Origin: Clavibacter michiganensis subsp. insidiosus
Lineage (GTDB): Bacteria; Actinomycetota; Actinomycetes; Actinomycetales; Microbacteriaceae
NCBI RefSeq assembly: GCF_002240565.1
Contig: NZ_MZMO01000001.1
Coordinates: 1-64,000, forward strand
DNA: 64,000 nucleotides
Direction: 5' to 3'
Shown here piece after piece: positions 26,767-35,920 of the stretch (the stretch's first letter is position 1; the number at the start of each line of letters is the position of its first letter). Made by a program: the position numbers and the translations under genes. The notes beneath the pieces were generated by a model. That model was not told the origin of the DNA and did not search any database. It saw only the letters and a program-made list of their open reading frames with translations.

Positions 26767-27966
26767 ATGAACTCCCTCCGCCCCCTCCTCGTGATGGACT
26801 ACGCCTTCTCCTACCTCGGTGGGGCCCAGACGGCCGTCGTCCAGCAGGCGCTCGCGCTCGCGCGCGCGGGCCACGCGGTTACGGTCGCGGCACCCGACGC
26901 GACGTCCGTCCACGAGCTGCACGGCACGGGCGTCGCCCTGCACGACGTCGCCCCCACCTTCCCCGTCCCGCTGCTCGGCCTGCCGCTCATCCGCGCCGAC
27001 GCCGCCGCCCGCCGCGACCTCGGCTCGCTGATGGACCGGGCCGGCACCGACCTCGTCCTCACGCACTCCGAGCACGGGTTGGCGGCCGCCGCACTGCGGC
27101 TCGGGCGCGAGCGGGGGATCCCGACGCTGCACACCGTGCACACCTTCTTCCTGCGCGGCCCGGCCTGGGGCGGGTTCCTCGCGCCCGCGGTCACGGCCGT
27201 CCACCGCGCGATGACCGGGCTGCCGGATCCGCGCGTGCGGCTGGCCCCGCGCCGCCTCGACAGCGCCCTCCGCGGCATGACCCTCGCCGTCTGCCGCGAG
27301 GCCGACGTCGTGCTCTCCCCCTCCGCGCACCAGGCCGTCGCCCTCCGGAGCGCGGGCCTCCCGGCCATCGAGGTGCTGTCGAACACGAGCTGCACGGCGC
27401 GCGGGGCGTCCGCCGAGCTCCCCGCGGGCGGCGCGCTGCGGCTCGTCTGGGCGGCGCGGTTCGCGCCCGAGAAGCGCCTCGACGTGATGCTCGAGGCGAT
27501 GGCGCTGGTCGCCGCGAGGAGCGGGCCGGACGCCGTCCACCTCGACCTCGCGGGTGGCCGGCCGCGCGCCGCCGTCCCGCCCGGCGTCACGGTGCACGGC
27601 CGCGTGTCGACCGCCACCGTCACCGCGCTCCTCCGCGGGGCGCACGCGGCCGTGATCACGTCGCTGGGCTTCGACAACCAGCCGATGATCGCCATGGAGG
27701 CCTTCGCGGAGGGGCGCCCCGCGCTCGTCAGCGACCCCGTCCTCGCGGCGGAGTTCGGCGGGGCCGCGATGCTGGCGGACGGCACGGACGCGCAGGGGCT
27801 GGCCACGGCGATCCTCCGGCTGGCCGCCGACCGACCCCTCCTCGACGGGCCCGCCCGCGCGGCCCGCGAGCTCGCCGCCGCGGTCTCCCCCGCCGCGCAC
27901 GCCCGGGGCGTCGAGGAGGCGTGCCGTCGGGTGGGCGGCGCTCGACGCGGATCGGCCCCCGGGTGA
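26767..27966 (+). CDS. Glycosyltransferase family 4 (GT-B fold)
   Basis: A 399-residue GT-B enzyme. The N-terminal half has YLGGAQTAVVQQALALARAG and HTVHTFFLRGPAW; the C-terminal half has LVWAARFAPEKRLDVMLEAM (donor-binding EKR), VHGRVSTATVTALLRGAHA and TSLGFDNQPMIAMEAFAEGR, which places the acidic E-x7-E-like motif. It probably transfers a nucleotide-activated sugar to an envelope glycolipid or polysaccharide. The C terminus is polar. Confidence 0.85.
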   Translation: MNSLRPLLVMDYAFSYLGGAQTAVVQQALALARAGHAVTVAAPDATSVHELHGTGVALHDVAPTFPVPLLGLPLIRADAAARRDLGSLMDRAGTDLVLTHSEHGLAAAALRLGRERGIPTLHTVHTFFLRGPAWGGFLAPAVTAVHRAMTGLPDPRVRLAPRRLDSALRGMTLAVCREADVVLSPSAHQAVALRSAGLPAIEVLSNTSCTARGASAELPAGGALRLVWAARFAPEKRLDVMLEAMALVAARSGPDAVHLDLAGGRPRAAVPPGVTVHGRVSTATVTALLRGAHAAVITSLGFDNQPMIAMEAFAEGRPALVSDPVLAAEFGGAAMLADGTDAQGLATAILRLAADRPLLDGPARAARELAAAVSPAAHARGVEEACRRVGGARRGSAPG

Positions 27967-28015
27967 CCGGCCCGACCCCGCGCCCGGGGCCTCCGGCGGC
28001 GGAGGGGGCGAGATC

Positions 28016-28738
28016 GTGGGAACCTCATCCGTGCGCATCCTCTTCTCCGTCGTCCGCATCGCCACCGCGATCGCCGCCGTCATCGGCGTCATCGCCCAGT
28101 ACCACGTCAACCACGCCTACTGGCAGGACCTCGGCGTCACCGGCGTCGCCGGCAAGTCGCTCGACTTCGCCCTGTTCTTCACCGTCGACGCGAACGTGCT
28201 CGGCGCGGTCGTGCTGGTCGTCGGCGGCGTGCGGCTCGCGCGGGGCCGCGTGGCGGATCCGGGGGTCGGCTGGGTCACGCTGCGGCTCGCGTCCACCGTC
28301 TACCTCGTCATCACGGGCATCGTCTGGAACCTGCTGCTGCGCGGCCAGCCCCAGCCGGAGCCGCTGAAGCTCGACTGGGCCGACCAGATCGTGCACGTCG
28401 CCGTGCCGCTGATCGTGCTGCTCGACTGGATCCTCGCGCCCGACCGCCGTCCGCTCCGCGCGGGCGCCATCGGCCGCGTCATCGCGTTCCCCCTCGCGTG
28501 GATCGCCGTCACGCTCCTCCGCGGCCCGTTCACGGGCGACGAGGTCTTCCAGACCGCCGCCTACTACCCGTACGGGTTCCTGAACCCGGACTCGTCGCCC
28601 GGCGGGTACGGCACGGTCGCCGCGTACGTGGTCGGCCTCACGATCGCCGTCTGCGCGATCACGGGCGCGCTCATCCTCGTCTCGCGGTTCCGCGCCCCGA
28701 CCGACCCGCACCGCCGCGCGACGCCCGCTATACGCTGA
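28016..28738 (+). CDS. Pr6Pr family membrane protein
   Basis: A 240-residue protein with six or seven membrane helices, matching the Pr6Pr family: QYHVNHAYWQDLG early on, DFALFFTVDANVLGAVVLVV, VHVAVPLIVLLDWILAPDRR, and the conserved YPYGFLNPDSSPGGYG in the last loop. Function is unknown. It starts at GTG 28016, and GGCGGAGGGGG is just upstream. Confidence 0.85.
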   Translation: MGTSSVRILFSVVRIATAIAAVIGVIAQYHVNHAYWQDLGVTGVAGKSLDFALFFTVDANVLGAVVLVVGGVRLARGRVADPGVGWVTLRLASTVYLVITGIVWNLLLRGQPQPEPLKLDWADQIVHVAVPLIVLLDWILAPDRRPLRAGAIGRVIAFPLAWIAVTLLRGPFTGDEVFQTAAYYPYGFLNPDSSPGGYGTVAAYVVGLTIAVCAITGALILVSRFRAPTDPHRRATPAIR

Positions 28739-28800
28739 GCACGCGCCCGGCCGATCGCCCACACGGCGCCGCCCGAACCCGAGGAGCCGCCATCCCGACC

Positions 28801-29814
28801 ATGCGAGAGGTCGCCGCGCGCGCGGGGGTCTCGATCGCCACGGTCTCCTTCGTCGTCAACGGCACGAAGGCCGTCTCCGAGCCCACGCGGCGGGCCGTCA
28901 CCGAGGCGATGCGGGAGCTCGGCTACCGCAACAACGTCGTGGCCCGCGCGCTCGCCAGCAAGCGCACCCGGATCGTGGCGCTGCTGTTCCCCGCCGACGT
29001 GCAGCGCCTCAGCCGCATCGCCCTCGAGATCTTCATGAGCGCCGCCACGCGCGCGTCCGAGCTCGGGTACCACCTCGTGCTCTGGCCCACCGGCACGTCA
29101 CCGGACGACGTGTCCGACCTGGTGAGCGGCCGTCTGGTCGACGGCGTCATCGTGATGGAGGTGCGCATGGACGACTCGCGCATCCGCGAGCTCGCGGCGC
29201 TCGACGTGCCGTTCGTCTCCATCGGGCGCACAGCGGACACGCACGACCTGCCGTTCGTCGACATGGACTTCGAGCGCACCGTCGCCGACGGGATCGACCA
29301 CCTGCAGGGCCTCGGGCACCGCCGGTTCGGGCTCATGGTGGAGGACCTGGAAGGCGGGCCGCTGCGCGGGTACGGGCCGACGACGCGCACCGAGCGGGCG
29401 TTCCTGCAGGAGACGGCGGCGCGCGGGCTCGGCGGCCAGGTCGCCCGGTGCGCGCCGACGCCCGTGGGCGGACGCGCGGCGGCGGGCGAGCTGCTGGCGG
29501 CGGATCCGGGGATCACGGCCGTCATGCTCCTCAACGACCAGGCGGCGCGCGGCCTCATCTCGGGGTTCGACGCGGCGGGGCGGCACGTGCCGGAGGACGT
29601 GTCGATCCTGTCGCTCGCGTCCTCGACCGAGGTGGGCGCGCTGGTCGAGCCCGCCCTGAGCACCATGGACGCGCCGGGCCCCGAGCTCGGCCGGCTCGCC
29701 GTCGAGATGCTGCTCGCGCGGCTCGACGGCACGGCCACGGAGCTGCCGCACGCGCTCCTGCCGTGCCTGCTGCACGTGGCGGCGTCGACCGGGCCGGCGC
29801 CGGTCGCCCGCTGA
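28801..29814 (+). CDS. LacI family transcriptional regulator
   Basis: A 337-residue LacI protein: helix-turn-helix MREVAARAGVSIATVSFVVN with hinge helix NVVARALASKR, then a periplasmic-binding-like sensor domain (RIVALLFPADVQRLSRIA, DGVIVMEVRMDD, GHRRFGLMVED, MLLNDQAARGL). It should bind a sugar effector. No sugar genes adjoin it, but the LacI-type operator in front of the sugar operon at 21042 is a plausible target. ATG 28801 is used although the Shine-Dalgarno GAGGAG sits about 16 bases upstream; an ATC four codons earlier is the only nearer alternative. Confidence 0.88.
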   Translation: MREVAARAGVSIATVSFVVNGTKAVSEPTRRAVTEAMRELGYRNNVVARALASKRTRIVALLFPADVQRLSRIALEIFMSAATRASELGYHLVLWPTGTSPDDVSDLVSGRLVDGVIVMEVRMDDSRIRELAALDVPFVSIGRTADTHDLPFVDMDFERTVADGIDHLQGLGHRRFGLMVEDLEGGPLRGYGPTTRTERAFLQETAARGLGGQVARCAPTPVGGRAAAGELLAADPGITAVMLLNDQAARGLISGFDAAGRHVPEDVSILSLASSTEVGALVEPALSTMDAPGPELGRLAVEMLLARLDGTATELPHALLPCLLHVAASTGPAPVAR

Positions 29815-29841
29815 GCCGCGGGCGACCGGCACCGGGAGCGA

Positions 29842-31356
29842 TCAGGCCGCGGCGCCCGCCCGGTGCACGCGCGCCGCGGCGATCAGCGCGTCGAGCAGCA
29901 CGAAGCCGACCAGGGGGATCCCGACGAGCGGCAGGAACAGCCCGACGCCGACGCCGACCGCGACGACCGCCGCGATCCCCCACCACGGCGCCCGCACGAG
30001 CGCGCCCGCCGGAGCCGGGCGGCCCGGTCGCGCGACGCCCGGCCGGCGCTTCCACCACATCAGGTACCCGAACACGACCATGGCGGCGATGCCGAGCGCG
30101 GTCACCGCGAGGAGCAGCTGGTTCGGCAGCCCGAACATGGATCCCTGGTGCGTGTCGATCCCCCACCGCGCCAGCTTCGCGGGGAACGGGTAGTCGGCGA
30201 AGTCGGTGCGGCCCACCACCTGGAGCGTGCTGCCGTCGACGGCGACCTGGTCGACCTCGGTCGGGAAGCTGCGCTGGATCTCGCTCACCGTCCACGCCGA
30301 GGCCGCGTCCTTCGGCGGCGTGATCTCCACCAGGCCCGTGTTGACGTTGACGCCCCGCGCGACGCGGAGGACGTCGTCGAAGGTCGCGGGATCGACGGCC
30401 GGCGTCGCGCGGGGCGTGGCGGACGCGTGGTGGCCGGCGTGCGGATCCGCCGCGGAGGCCGCGCCGCCGCCCGCGCCCGGCAGCGCGGTCGTGAGCGTCG
30501 GCGTCTGCCAGCTGAGCGCGGCGCGCAGGTCGGTCACGTTCTGCCCGCCGAACTGCGACCACGTGATGCCCGTGGCCGACAGGAAGAGCGCGCCCGCGAC
30601 GAGCCAGACGCCCGTCGACGCGTGCCAGGAGAGGATCCGCCGGTAGCCGGTGGCCTTCGCATCCGGACGCACGAGGTCCCGGCGGCGCGGCGCGCGGCGC
30701 CAGCGCGCGACCCACAGGCCGAGACCCGCGAGCGTCACGATGCCGAGCCAGCTCGCCGCGAGCTCGCTGTAGATCCGGCCGGCATCGCCGAGCCCGAGCC
30801 TGCGGTGGAAGTCGCTGATCGCGGTGCGCAGCGGCAGGGCGCCGCTCGTGCCGTAGACGGGCAGGTCGCCGCGGATGGACGCGTCGGCCGGGTCGACGAA
30901 GATCGCGCGCGTCTGGCTCGGGATGAGGCCGTCGCCCGTGAACATGACGCGCGTCGTGTCGCCGGGCGCGGGGGCCGGGCGGACGGCGACGAGCGTGCCG
31001 GATCCGCCGACCACGGCCTCCGCGGCCTCGACCTGCGCGGCGAGCGGCACGGTGGATCCCGTGGCGGGCGCGTGCAGCTCGTGGGCGTAGACGATCTGCT
31101 CGGCGGTCGGCGCGAGCGCGTAGGCCGCGCCGCTCAGGGCCGCGACGAGGATGAACGGGCCCACGAGGATCCCCGCGAGGAAGTGCAGGCGCAGCAGCAG
31201 CGGGAGGAACCAGCCGCGCTGGGGGCGCGTGACCGCGGGGGCGGGCGCGGCGGGCGCGGCGTTCGCGGCCGGGGCGTCGGGTGCGGCGTTCGCGGCCGGG
31301 GCGTCGGGTGCGGCGGCGGGACCGGCGGCATCCGCGCGGTCGTCCACGGCGGTCAC
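29842..31356 (-). CDS. PepSY-associated membrane protein (PepSY_TM family)
   Basis: A 504-residue protein with an Ala/Pro-rich cytoplasmic start containing two copies of DAPAANAAP, then the PepSY_TM layout: first helix LHFLAGILVGPFILVAALSG, an external PepSY-like loop, LYVYGTSG-type strands, SDFHRRLGLG, the mid helix with LSWHASTGVWLVAGALFLS, a His-containing loop (DPHAGHHAS), DTHQGSMFGLPNQ and two last helices. Related proteins serve iron or copper uptake and reductase systems. It overlaps the YcnI gene by 4 bp. Confidence 0.85.
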   Translation of the reverse strand: MTAVDDRADAAGPAAAPDAPAANAAPDAPAANAAPAAPAPAVTRPQRGWFLPLLLRLHFLAGILVGPFILVAALSGAAYALAPTAEQIVYAHELHAPATGSTVPLAAQVEAAEAVVGGSGTLVAVRPAPAPGDTTRVMFTGDGLIPSQTRAIFVDPADASIRGDLPVYGTSGALPLRTAISDFHRRLGLGDAGRIYSELAASWLGIVTLAGLGLWVARWRRAPRRRDLVRPDAKATGYRRILSWHASTGVWLVAGALFLSATGITWSQFGGQNVTDLRAALSWQTPTLTTALPGAGGGAASAADPHAGHHASATPRATPAVDPATFDDVLRVARGVNVNTGLVEITPPKDAASAWTVSEIQRSFPTEVDQVAVDGSTLQVVGRTDFADYPFPAKLARWGIDTHQGSMFGLPNQLLLAVTALGIAAMVVFGYLMWWKRRPGVARPGRPAPAGALVRAPWWGIAAVVAVGVGVGLFLPLVGIPLVGFVLLDALIAAARVHRAGAAA

Positions 31357-32084
31357 CGGCGGCCGCCCTGCTGCGGGCGGCGCATGCCGATGGTGAGGAG
31401 CATCACGGCGACGACGCCCACGACGAGGGCGCCGAGGCCGAGGAGGCGGGCGACCGGGTCGACGGGCGCGACGGCGGTCGTGGCCGCGGCCGCCTCCGTG
31501 CCCGTCGCCGACGCCGCGCCCATGCCCGCCATGCCGCTGCCGCTGCCGCTCGCGGCGTCGGTCAGCGTGATCGCCGGCGCCGGGTGGTCGGGTTCGGTCC
31601 CCGCGGCGGGTGTCTCGGCCCAGTCGGTGGATCCGGCGACGCAGGTCTGCAGTGTCGGGAACGTCACCACGTCGCCGGCCGCGCCGTCGACGGGGAGCAG
31701 CGCCTCGACCTGCACGGTCGCGCGCAGGGCGTCGGGCAGCGGGGTGTCGGCCGTGTAGGTGACGGTCGTGCCGTCGGCCGCCTCCTGCGCGGCGACGGAC
31801 CAGCCGGGCGCGAGCGTCGGCTTCACGGCCTGCACGTCGGCGGGGAAGCGGATCGCGAGGGCCGTGGTGGCGGATCCCTCGCAGCCGTGCCCGACCGCGA
31901 AGGTCAGGACGCTGAGGGAGGCCGGAGCCGTAGCGGACGCGTCGAGCTCGATGTGCGCGGAGGCGGCGAGCGGCGCCGACAGGGCGAGCGCGAGGCCGGC
32001 CGCGGCGCCGAGGGCGACGGGGATCCGGCGCGCGCGGGTGCGGCGACCGGGCCGAGGGGCGGGGTGGGTGGTGCGGGAGGGCAT
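31353..32084 (-). CDS. YcnI family (DUF1775) exported protein
   Basis: A 243-residue protein with a signal peptide ending PLAASA and mature start HIELDASATAP; the N-terminal His is the copper ligand in the YcnI family. It then carries a DUF1775 beta-sandwich (FAVGHGCEGSATTALAIRFP, WSVAAQEAADGTTVTY), a linker and a C-terminal membrane helix (LLGLGALVVGVVAVMLLTIG) with a short basic tail. It probably binds copper at the outer face. Four bases overlap with the PepSY gene downstream indicate one transcript. Confidence 0.88.
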   Translation of the reverse strand: MPSRTTHPAPRPGRRTRARRIPVALGAAAGLALALSAPLAASAHIELDASATAPASLSVLTFAVGHGCEGSATTALAIRFPADVQAVKPTLAPGWSVAAQEAADGTTVTYTADTPLPDALRATVQVEALLPVDGAAGDVVTFPTLQTCVAGSTDWAETPAAGTEPDHPAPAITLTDAASGSGSGMAGMGAASATGTEAAAATTAVAPVDPVARLLGLGALVVGVVAVMLLTIGMRRPQQGGRR

Positions 32085-32263
32085 GGCTGTCCTTCGGTGG
32101 GTGCACGGCGTGGCCGTGCGGAGTCCGAGCGTGCGGGAGGCGCGCGACGGCGCGACGACGACGCCCGCCCGCGTCCGGCGGGACGCGAGGGAGGCGGATC
32201 AGACGTGTCGGCGCAGCGGCGCGGACCGCGCCCGGGCTCCTCGAGGGACGCGGCGGGCGCGGA

Positions 32264-32950
32264 TCAGACGGCGAGCGCGCCGAGCGGCGGGCCGCGGCGG
32301 CCCTGGATCCGCGCGGCGAGGAGCGCGACCGGGCGCGCGGGACGCAGGTCGATCGCGGTCCTGCGCGGCCGGGGTACGGCGGCCGGCTCGGCGAGCGCGG
32401 CGGCCAGCGCGACCGCGGCGCCGACGAGCGCGCCGACGGCACCGGTCAGCGCGCCGCCGACGCGCAGCGCGAGGGCCCGGGCGACGCGGCGCACGGCGTC
32501 GGCGCCGGCGCGGAGGGAGCACACGCTGACGATCCCGGCGATCACGTGCGCGAGCAGCATCGCGCCGTCGTGGTCCGCGGGCATGGCCATCGCGGAGGAG
32601 CCGGCGAGGGCGCGCGCGGCGTCGGCCGCCGCGTGTCCGTGGACGTGACCGGCGGATCCGGCGGTGCCGACCGGCATCGCCATCCCGGACGACCCGGTCG
32701 CGGATCCCCCGAAGGTGAACGCCGCGTGCAGCACCCCCTGGGTCGCGCCGATCGCGAGCACGAGGTGCGCGAGCGTCACCCGGCGGCCGCCGAGCCCGAA
32801 GCACAGGGCGACGCCGAGCACGAGGGCGAGCGCCAGGACGAGCGGATGCGGGATCCCGCCGCCGGCCGCCGCGTGCAGCGTCGCGGTGACGAGCGTGCAG
32901 ACGAACGCGGACAGCGCGGCGCGCAGCGTCCGCTCCTGCCGTGCCTGCAC
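32264..32950 (-). CDS. His/Met-containing polytopic membrane protein, possibly copper related
   Basis: A 228-residue protein with five or six hydrophobic helices. The external loop between them holds MAMPVGTAGSAGHVHGHAAA and MAMPADHDGAML, an unusual group of His and Met residues suited to metal binding. The C-terminal tail is basic (RPRRTAIDLRPARP). It lies 180 bp upstream of the YcnI-PepSY pair on the same strand; that gap holds no recognised feature. A role in copper handling is inferred from the context. It starts at GTG 32950. Confidence 0.65.
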   Translation of the reverse strand: MQARQERTLRAALSAFVCTLVTATLHAAAGGGIPHPLVLALALVLGVALCFGLGGRRVTLAHLVLAIGATQGVLHAAFTFGGSATGSSGMAMPVGTAGSAGHVHGHAAADAARALAGSSAMAMPADHDGAMLLAHVIAGIVSVCSLRAGADAVRRVARALALRVGGALTGAVGALVGAAVALAAALAEPAAVPRPRRTAIDLRPARPVALLAARIQGRRGPPLGALAV

Positions 32951-33000
32951 CCGTCCGCCTCCCGGTCGTCCGGTCCAGGGTACGCGAGCGCCCGCGGGCG

Positions 33001-34215
33001 TCAGCTCGCGACGGGATCCACCGTCTTCCACGCGCTGCCGTCGGCCGAGCTGCGCTCCACCGCGTCGAGCACGCGCTGCACGCGGAGGCCGTCGGCGAAG
33101 GACGGCTGGGGCTCCTGGCCCGCGGCGATGTCGTGCACGAGGTCGCGCACCTGGTGCGTGAACGCGTGCTCGTAGCCGAGGCCGTGGCCGGTGGGCCACC
33201 ACGCGGCCGTGTAGGGGTGCTCGGGCTCCGTGACGAGGATCCGCCGGAAGCCCAGCCGGTCGGCCGGCGCGGTCGCGTCGTACAGCTCGATCTCGTTGAG
33301 GCGCTCCAGGTCGAAGGAGATGGCGCCGTCGGATCCGCTGAACTCCAGCCGCAGCGCGTTCTTGCGGCCGGTGGCCATGCGGGTCGCCTCGAAGCTGGCG
33401 AGCGCGCCGCCCGCGAGCCTGCCGGTGAAGTAGGCCGCGTCGTCGACCGTGACCTGGCCGCGCTCGCTCGACGCGACGCCGCCGAGGCCGCGCGTCTCGG
33501 CGAGCAGCGGGCGCTCCTCGACGAAGGTGCGGAGCAGGCCGCTGACCGCGTCGAGCTTCTCGCCCGTGATGAACTGCACCGCGTCGACGATGTGCGCGCC
33601 GATGTCGCCGAGCGCGCCGGATCCCGCCGCCTCCTTGTCGAGGCGCCAGGTCATCGGGCCCTCGGCGTCGGTCAGCCAGTCCTGCAGGTACAGCGCGCGC
33701 ACCTGGCGCAGCTCGCCGATCGCGCCCTGGGCGACGAGGTCGCGCGCGAACGTGATGGCGGGCACGCGGCGATAGCTGAAGCCGACCATCGCGCGGATCC
33801 CCTTGGCTGCTGCCCTCTCGGCGGCGGCCGCCATGATCTCCGCCTCCTCGACCGTGTTGGCGAGCGGCTTCTCGCACAGCACGTGCTTGCCGGCCTCGAG
33901 CGCGGCGACCGCGATCTCCACGTGCGTGCTGCCGGGCGAGCAGATGTCGACCACGTCGATGTCGTCGCGCTCGATGGCCGCGCGCCAGTCGGTCTCCGCG
34001 CGCTCCCAGCCCCAGCGGTCTGCGGACTCCTGCGTGCGCGCCTGGTCGCGCCCGACGACCGACACCATGCGCGGCGCGAGCGGCAGGTCGAAGAACGCCG
34101 GCGCGACGCGCCAGGCCTGCGAGTGGGCGGCGCCCATGAACCCGTGGCCGATCATCGCGACGCCGAGGGCGCCTCCGGTCTCCGTGGGCGTCGCTGCGGG
34201 TTGCGTGTCGGACAT
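33001..34215 (-). CDS. Gfo/Idh/MocA family oxidoreductase
   Basis: A 404-residue sugar dehydrogenase-like protein: Rossmann motif VAMIGHGFMGAAHSQAW, CEKPLANTVEEAE (catalytic Lys of EKP), GFSYRRVPAITFARDLV, and GSGALGDIGAHIVDAVQFIT with the active-site Asp/His pair. It resembles inositol/sugar dehydrogenases. It is a single gene flanked by short gaps, and the start ATG 34215 follows GAAGGAGTCC. Confidence 0.88.
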   Translation of the reverse strand: MSDTQPAATPTETGGALGVAMIGHGFMGAAHSQAWRVAPAFFDLPLAPRMVSVVGRDQARTQESADRWGWERAETDWRAAIERDDIDVVDICSPGSTHVEIAVAALEAGKHVLCEKPLANTVEEAEIMAAAAERAAAKGIRAMVGFSYRRVPAITFARDLVAQGAIGELRQVRALYLQDWLTDAEGPMTWRLDKEAAGSGALGDIGAHIVDAVQFITGEKLDAVSGLLRTFVEERPLLAETRGLGGVASSERGQVTVDDAAYFTGRLAGGALASFEATRMATGRKNALRLEFSGSDGAISFDLERLNEIELYDATAPADRLGFRRILVTEPEHPYTAAWWPTGHGLGYEHAFTHQVRDLVHDIAAGQEPQPSFADGLRVQRVLDAVERSSADGSAWKTVDPVAS

Positions 34216-34327
34216 GGGACTCCTTCGTCTCATACGGGGGTGCGGATCCGCGTGCGGGTGATTCGTTGCGGATCGCGTCAAATGTACGGGGGCGCCGCGG
34301 GGCGGGACAAGGCGGCGCCCGGACGCG

Positions 34328-34368
34328 ACGACGGCCGGACCCCTCGGGGGATCCGGCCGCCGGTCGTG
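34328..34368 (-). terminator. Hairpin terminator of the LPXTG gene
   Basis: GGCCGGA (34333-34339) pairs with TCCGGCC (34352-34358), with a CCCC/GGGG inner stem and an outer ACGAC/GTCGT arm. It stands 25 bases behind the stop of the surface protein gene. Confidence 0.65.
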
Positions 34369-34392
34369 CGTGGTGCGGGTGGTGCCGTGCCG

Positions 34393-35652
34393 CTACTCCG
34401 CGGAGCGCAGGCGGCGGCGGGCGACGAGCGTGCCCGCGCCGGCCAGCGCCAGGAGCGCGCCGAGGCCGCCGAGGCCGAGGGCCGCGGCGCCGTCGGTGCC
34501 CGTGACGGGCAGGGTGTCGTCGTGCTGCGCGGCCGGCTTCACGATCGGCTTCGCCGGCGTGCCCGCGGGGTCGATCGACGGCGTGGTCGGCGCGGGGGTG
34601 GGGACGCCCGGGATGACCGGTCCGCCCGCGTCCTCGCCGGTCAGCTCGACGGTGCCGCCCTGCGTGAGGCCCGACTCGAGGCCCGCGACGGACACCTGGT
34701 AGGTGCCCGGCTGGATGTCGCCGAACAGGATGATCGGCTGCGCGAAGGTGCCGTCGACGTCGGCGCGCACCAGGTCCTTGAGCGAGCGGGTGCCGACGCC
34801 GACGCCGCCGTTCTCGTCGCTGAGCTGGATCACGCGGCCGTCGGGCGCGGTGACGGTGACCTCGACGGCCTCGTAGCGGAGGTAGCCGGTCGCGGTGACC
34901 TTGAGGCCGCCGAGCAGGCTGGTGGCCTCGGTGACGGAGATCGGCGAGATGGTCGAGAACGACGCCTCGGCGCGCACGAACGGGCCGACGGGCGCCTCGG
35001 CGAAGCGCACCAGGCCGCGGATCTCGCCCGTGACGGTGAGGTCGAGGCCGACCTGCGTGAGCGTGACGCTCGCGGTCTTCGAGTCCTGCAGCAGCTCGGT
35101 GAAGCTCGCGGGGAACGCGTACGTGCCGTCCGCGCCGACGATGCCGAGACCGGCGATCGACTTGACGCCCACGGCGTTGAAGTAGCTCGCGGTGACGATG
35201 CTGCCCGCGGTGCCGGTGCCGGCGAAGGGCACGGCCTCGTTGATCGGGAGCGCGACGCCGCGGTCGGGCGTGGTCCAGGTGAAGGGCAGCTCGACGACGG
35301 GGACGGTCGGCTCGAGCGTCGGGAGGCCGGTCGACGGGGTGCCGGGGGTCGTCGGGACGGCGGGGGTCGGCGTGGTCTCGACGGGGGCGTCGGCGACGGG
35401 GGCCGTCTCGTCGGCGGCCTCGGTGGGCGCGGGCGTCGGCGTCGCGTCGGCGGCCGGGGTCTCGACGGCGGGCGTCGGCGTGGCGTCGGGCGCCTCGACC
35501 GCGACAGGCGCGGAGTCGACGGGGACGGTCTCGGCGTGGGCGGCCGGCGCCATCGCGAGCGGCAGGATCACGAGCGAGGCCGAGAGGCAGGCGCCGGCGG
35601 CGGCGCGGCGGAACGACCTGCCGCGACCGGCGGCGGGGGTGGGACGGGTCAT
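34393..35652 (-). CDS. LPXTG-anchored surface protein with Pro/Thr/Ala linker
   Basis: A 419-residue protein with a signal peptide ending MAPAAHA, a low-complexity region rich in TPTPAVE-type repeats (residues about 45-115), a beta-rich region with ELPFTWTTPDRG and EGTYAF-type Ig-like strands, and a sortase signal LPVTGTDG followed by a hydrophobic helix and RRRLRSAE. Sortase should couple it to peptidoglycan. The beta domains have no named family I can assign, so adhesion is only a guess. Confidence 0.85.
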   Translation of the reverse strand: MTRPTPAAGRGRSFRRAAAGACLSASLVILPLAMAPAAHAETVPVDSAPVAVEAPDATPTPAVETPAADATPTPAPTEAADETAPVADAPVETTPTPAVPTTPGTPSTGLPTLEPTVPVVELPFTWTTPDRGVALPINEAVPFAGTGTAGSIVTASYFNAVGVKSIAGLGIVGADGTYAFPASFTELLQDSKTASVTLTQVGLDLTVTGEIRGLVRFAEAPVGPFVRAEASFSTISPISVTEATSLLGGLKVTATGYLRYEAVEVTVTAPDGRVIQLSDENGGVGVGTRSLKDLVRADVDGTFAQPIILFGDIQPGTYQVSVAGLESGLTQGGTVELTGEDAGGPVIPGVPTPAPTTPSIDPAGTPAKPIVKPAAQHDDTLPVTGTDGAAALGLGGLGALLALAGAGTLVARRRLRSAE

Positions 35653-35920
35653 GGCATCTCCAGTGGTGCAGGACCGCCCGCCCGCGCCATTGCTGTGCCG
35701 CGACCGTGCGGTTGAGGGGACGCGCTCCGGGGTCTCGAGAACGCGGCGGGGAGGATCTGCTCCCCACGCCGACTGTAGGAGTTCCCGCTACCCACCTGGG
35801 GAAATTCTTGGCGCAGTGTGACGCGTGTGACTCGTCATCCCCGGAGTTACGGGGGTGACTCACCGCACCGGCCCTCGGATTGGGGTGGCCGCAGACGGGC
35901 CGGTCGGCTCGACGAGAGCG
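35653..35920. other. Intergenic region upstream of the LPXTG gene
   Basis: 268 bases with lower GC than the surroundings. On the minus strand TACAGT (about 35771-35776) is a fair -10 box for the LPXTG gene. A tandem GTGTGAC repeat (35816-35831) and a short A/T tract lie upstream of it and may bind a regulator. No ORF of interest. Confidence 0.35.
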
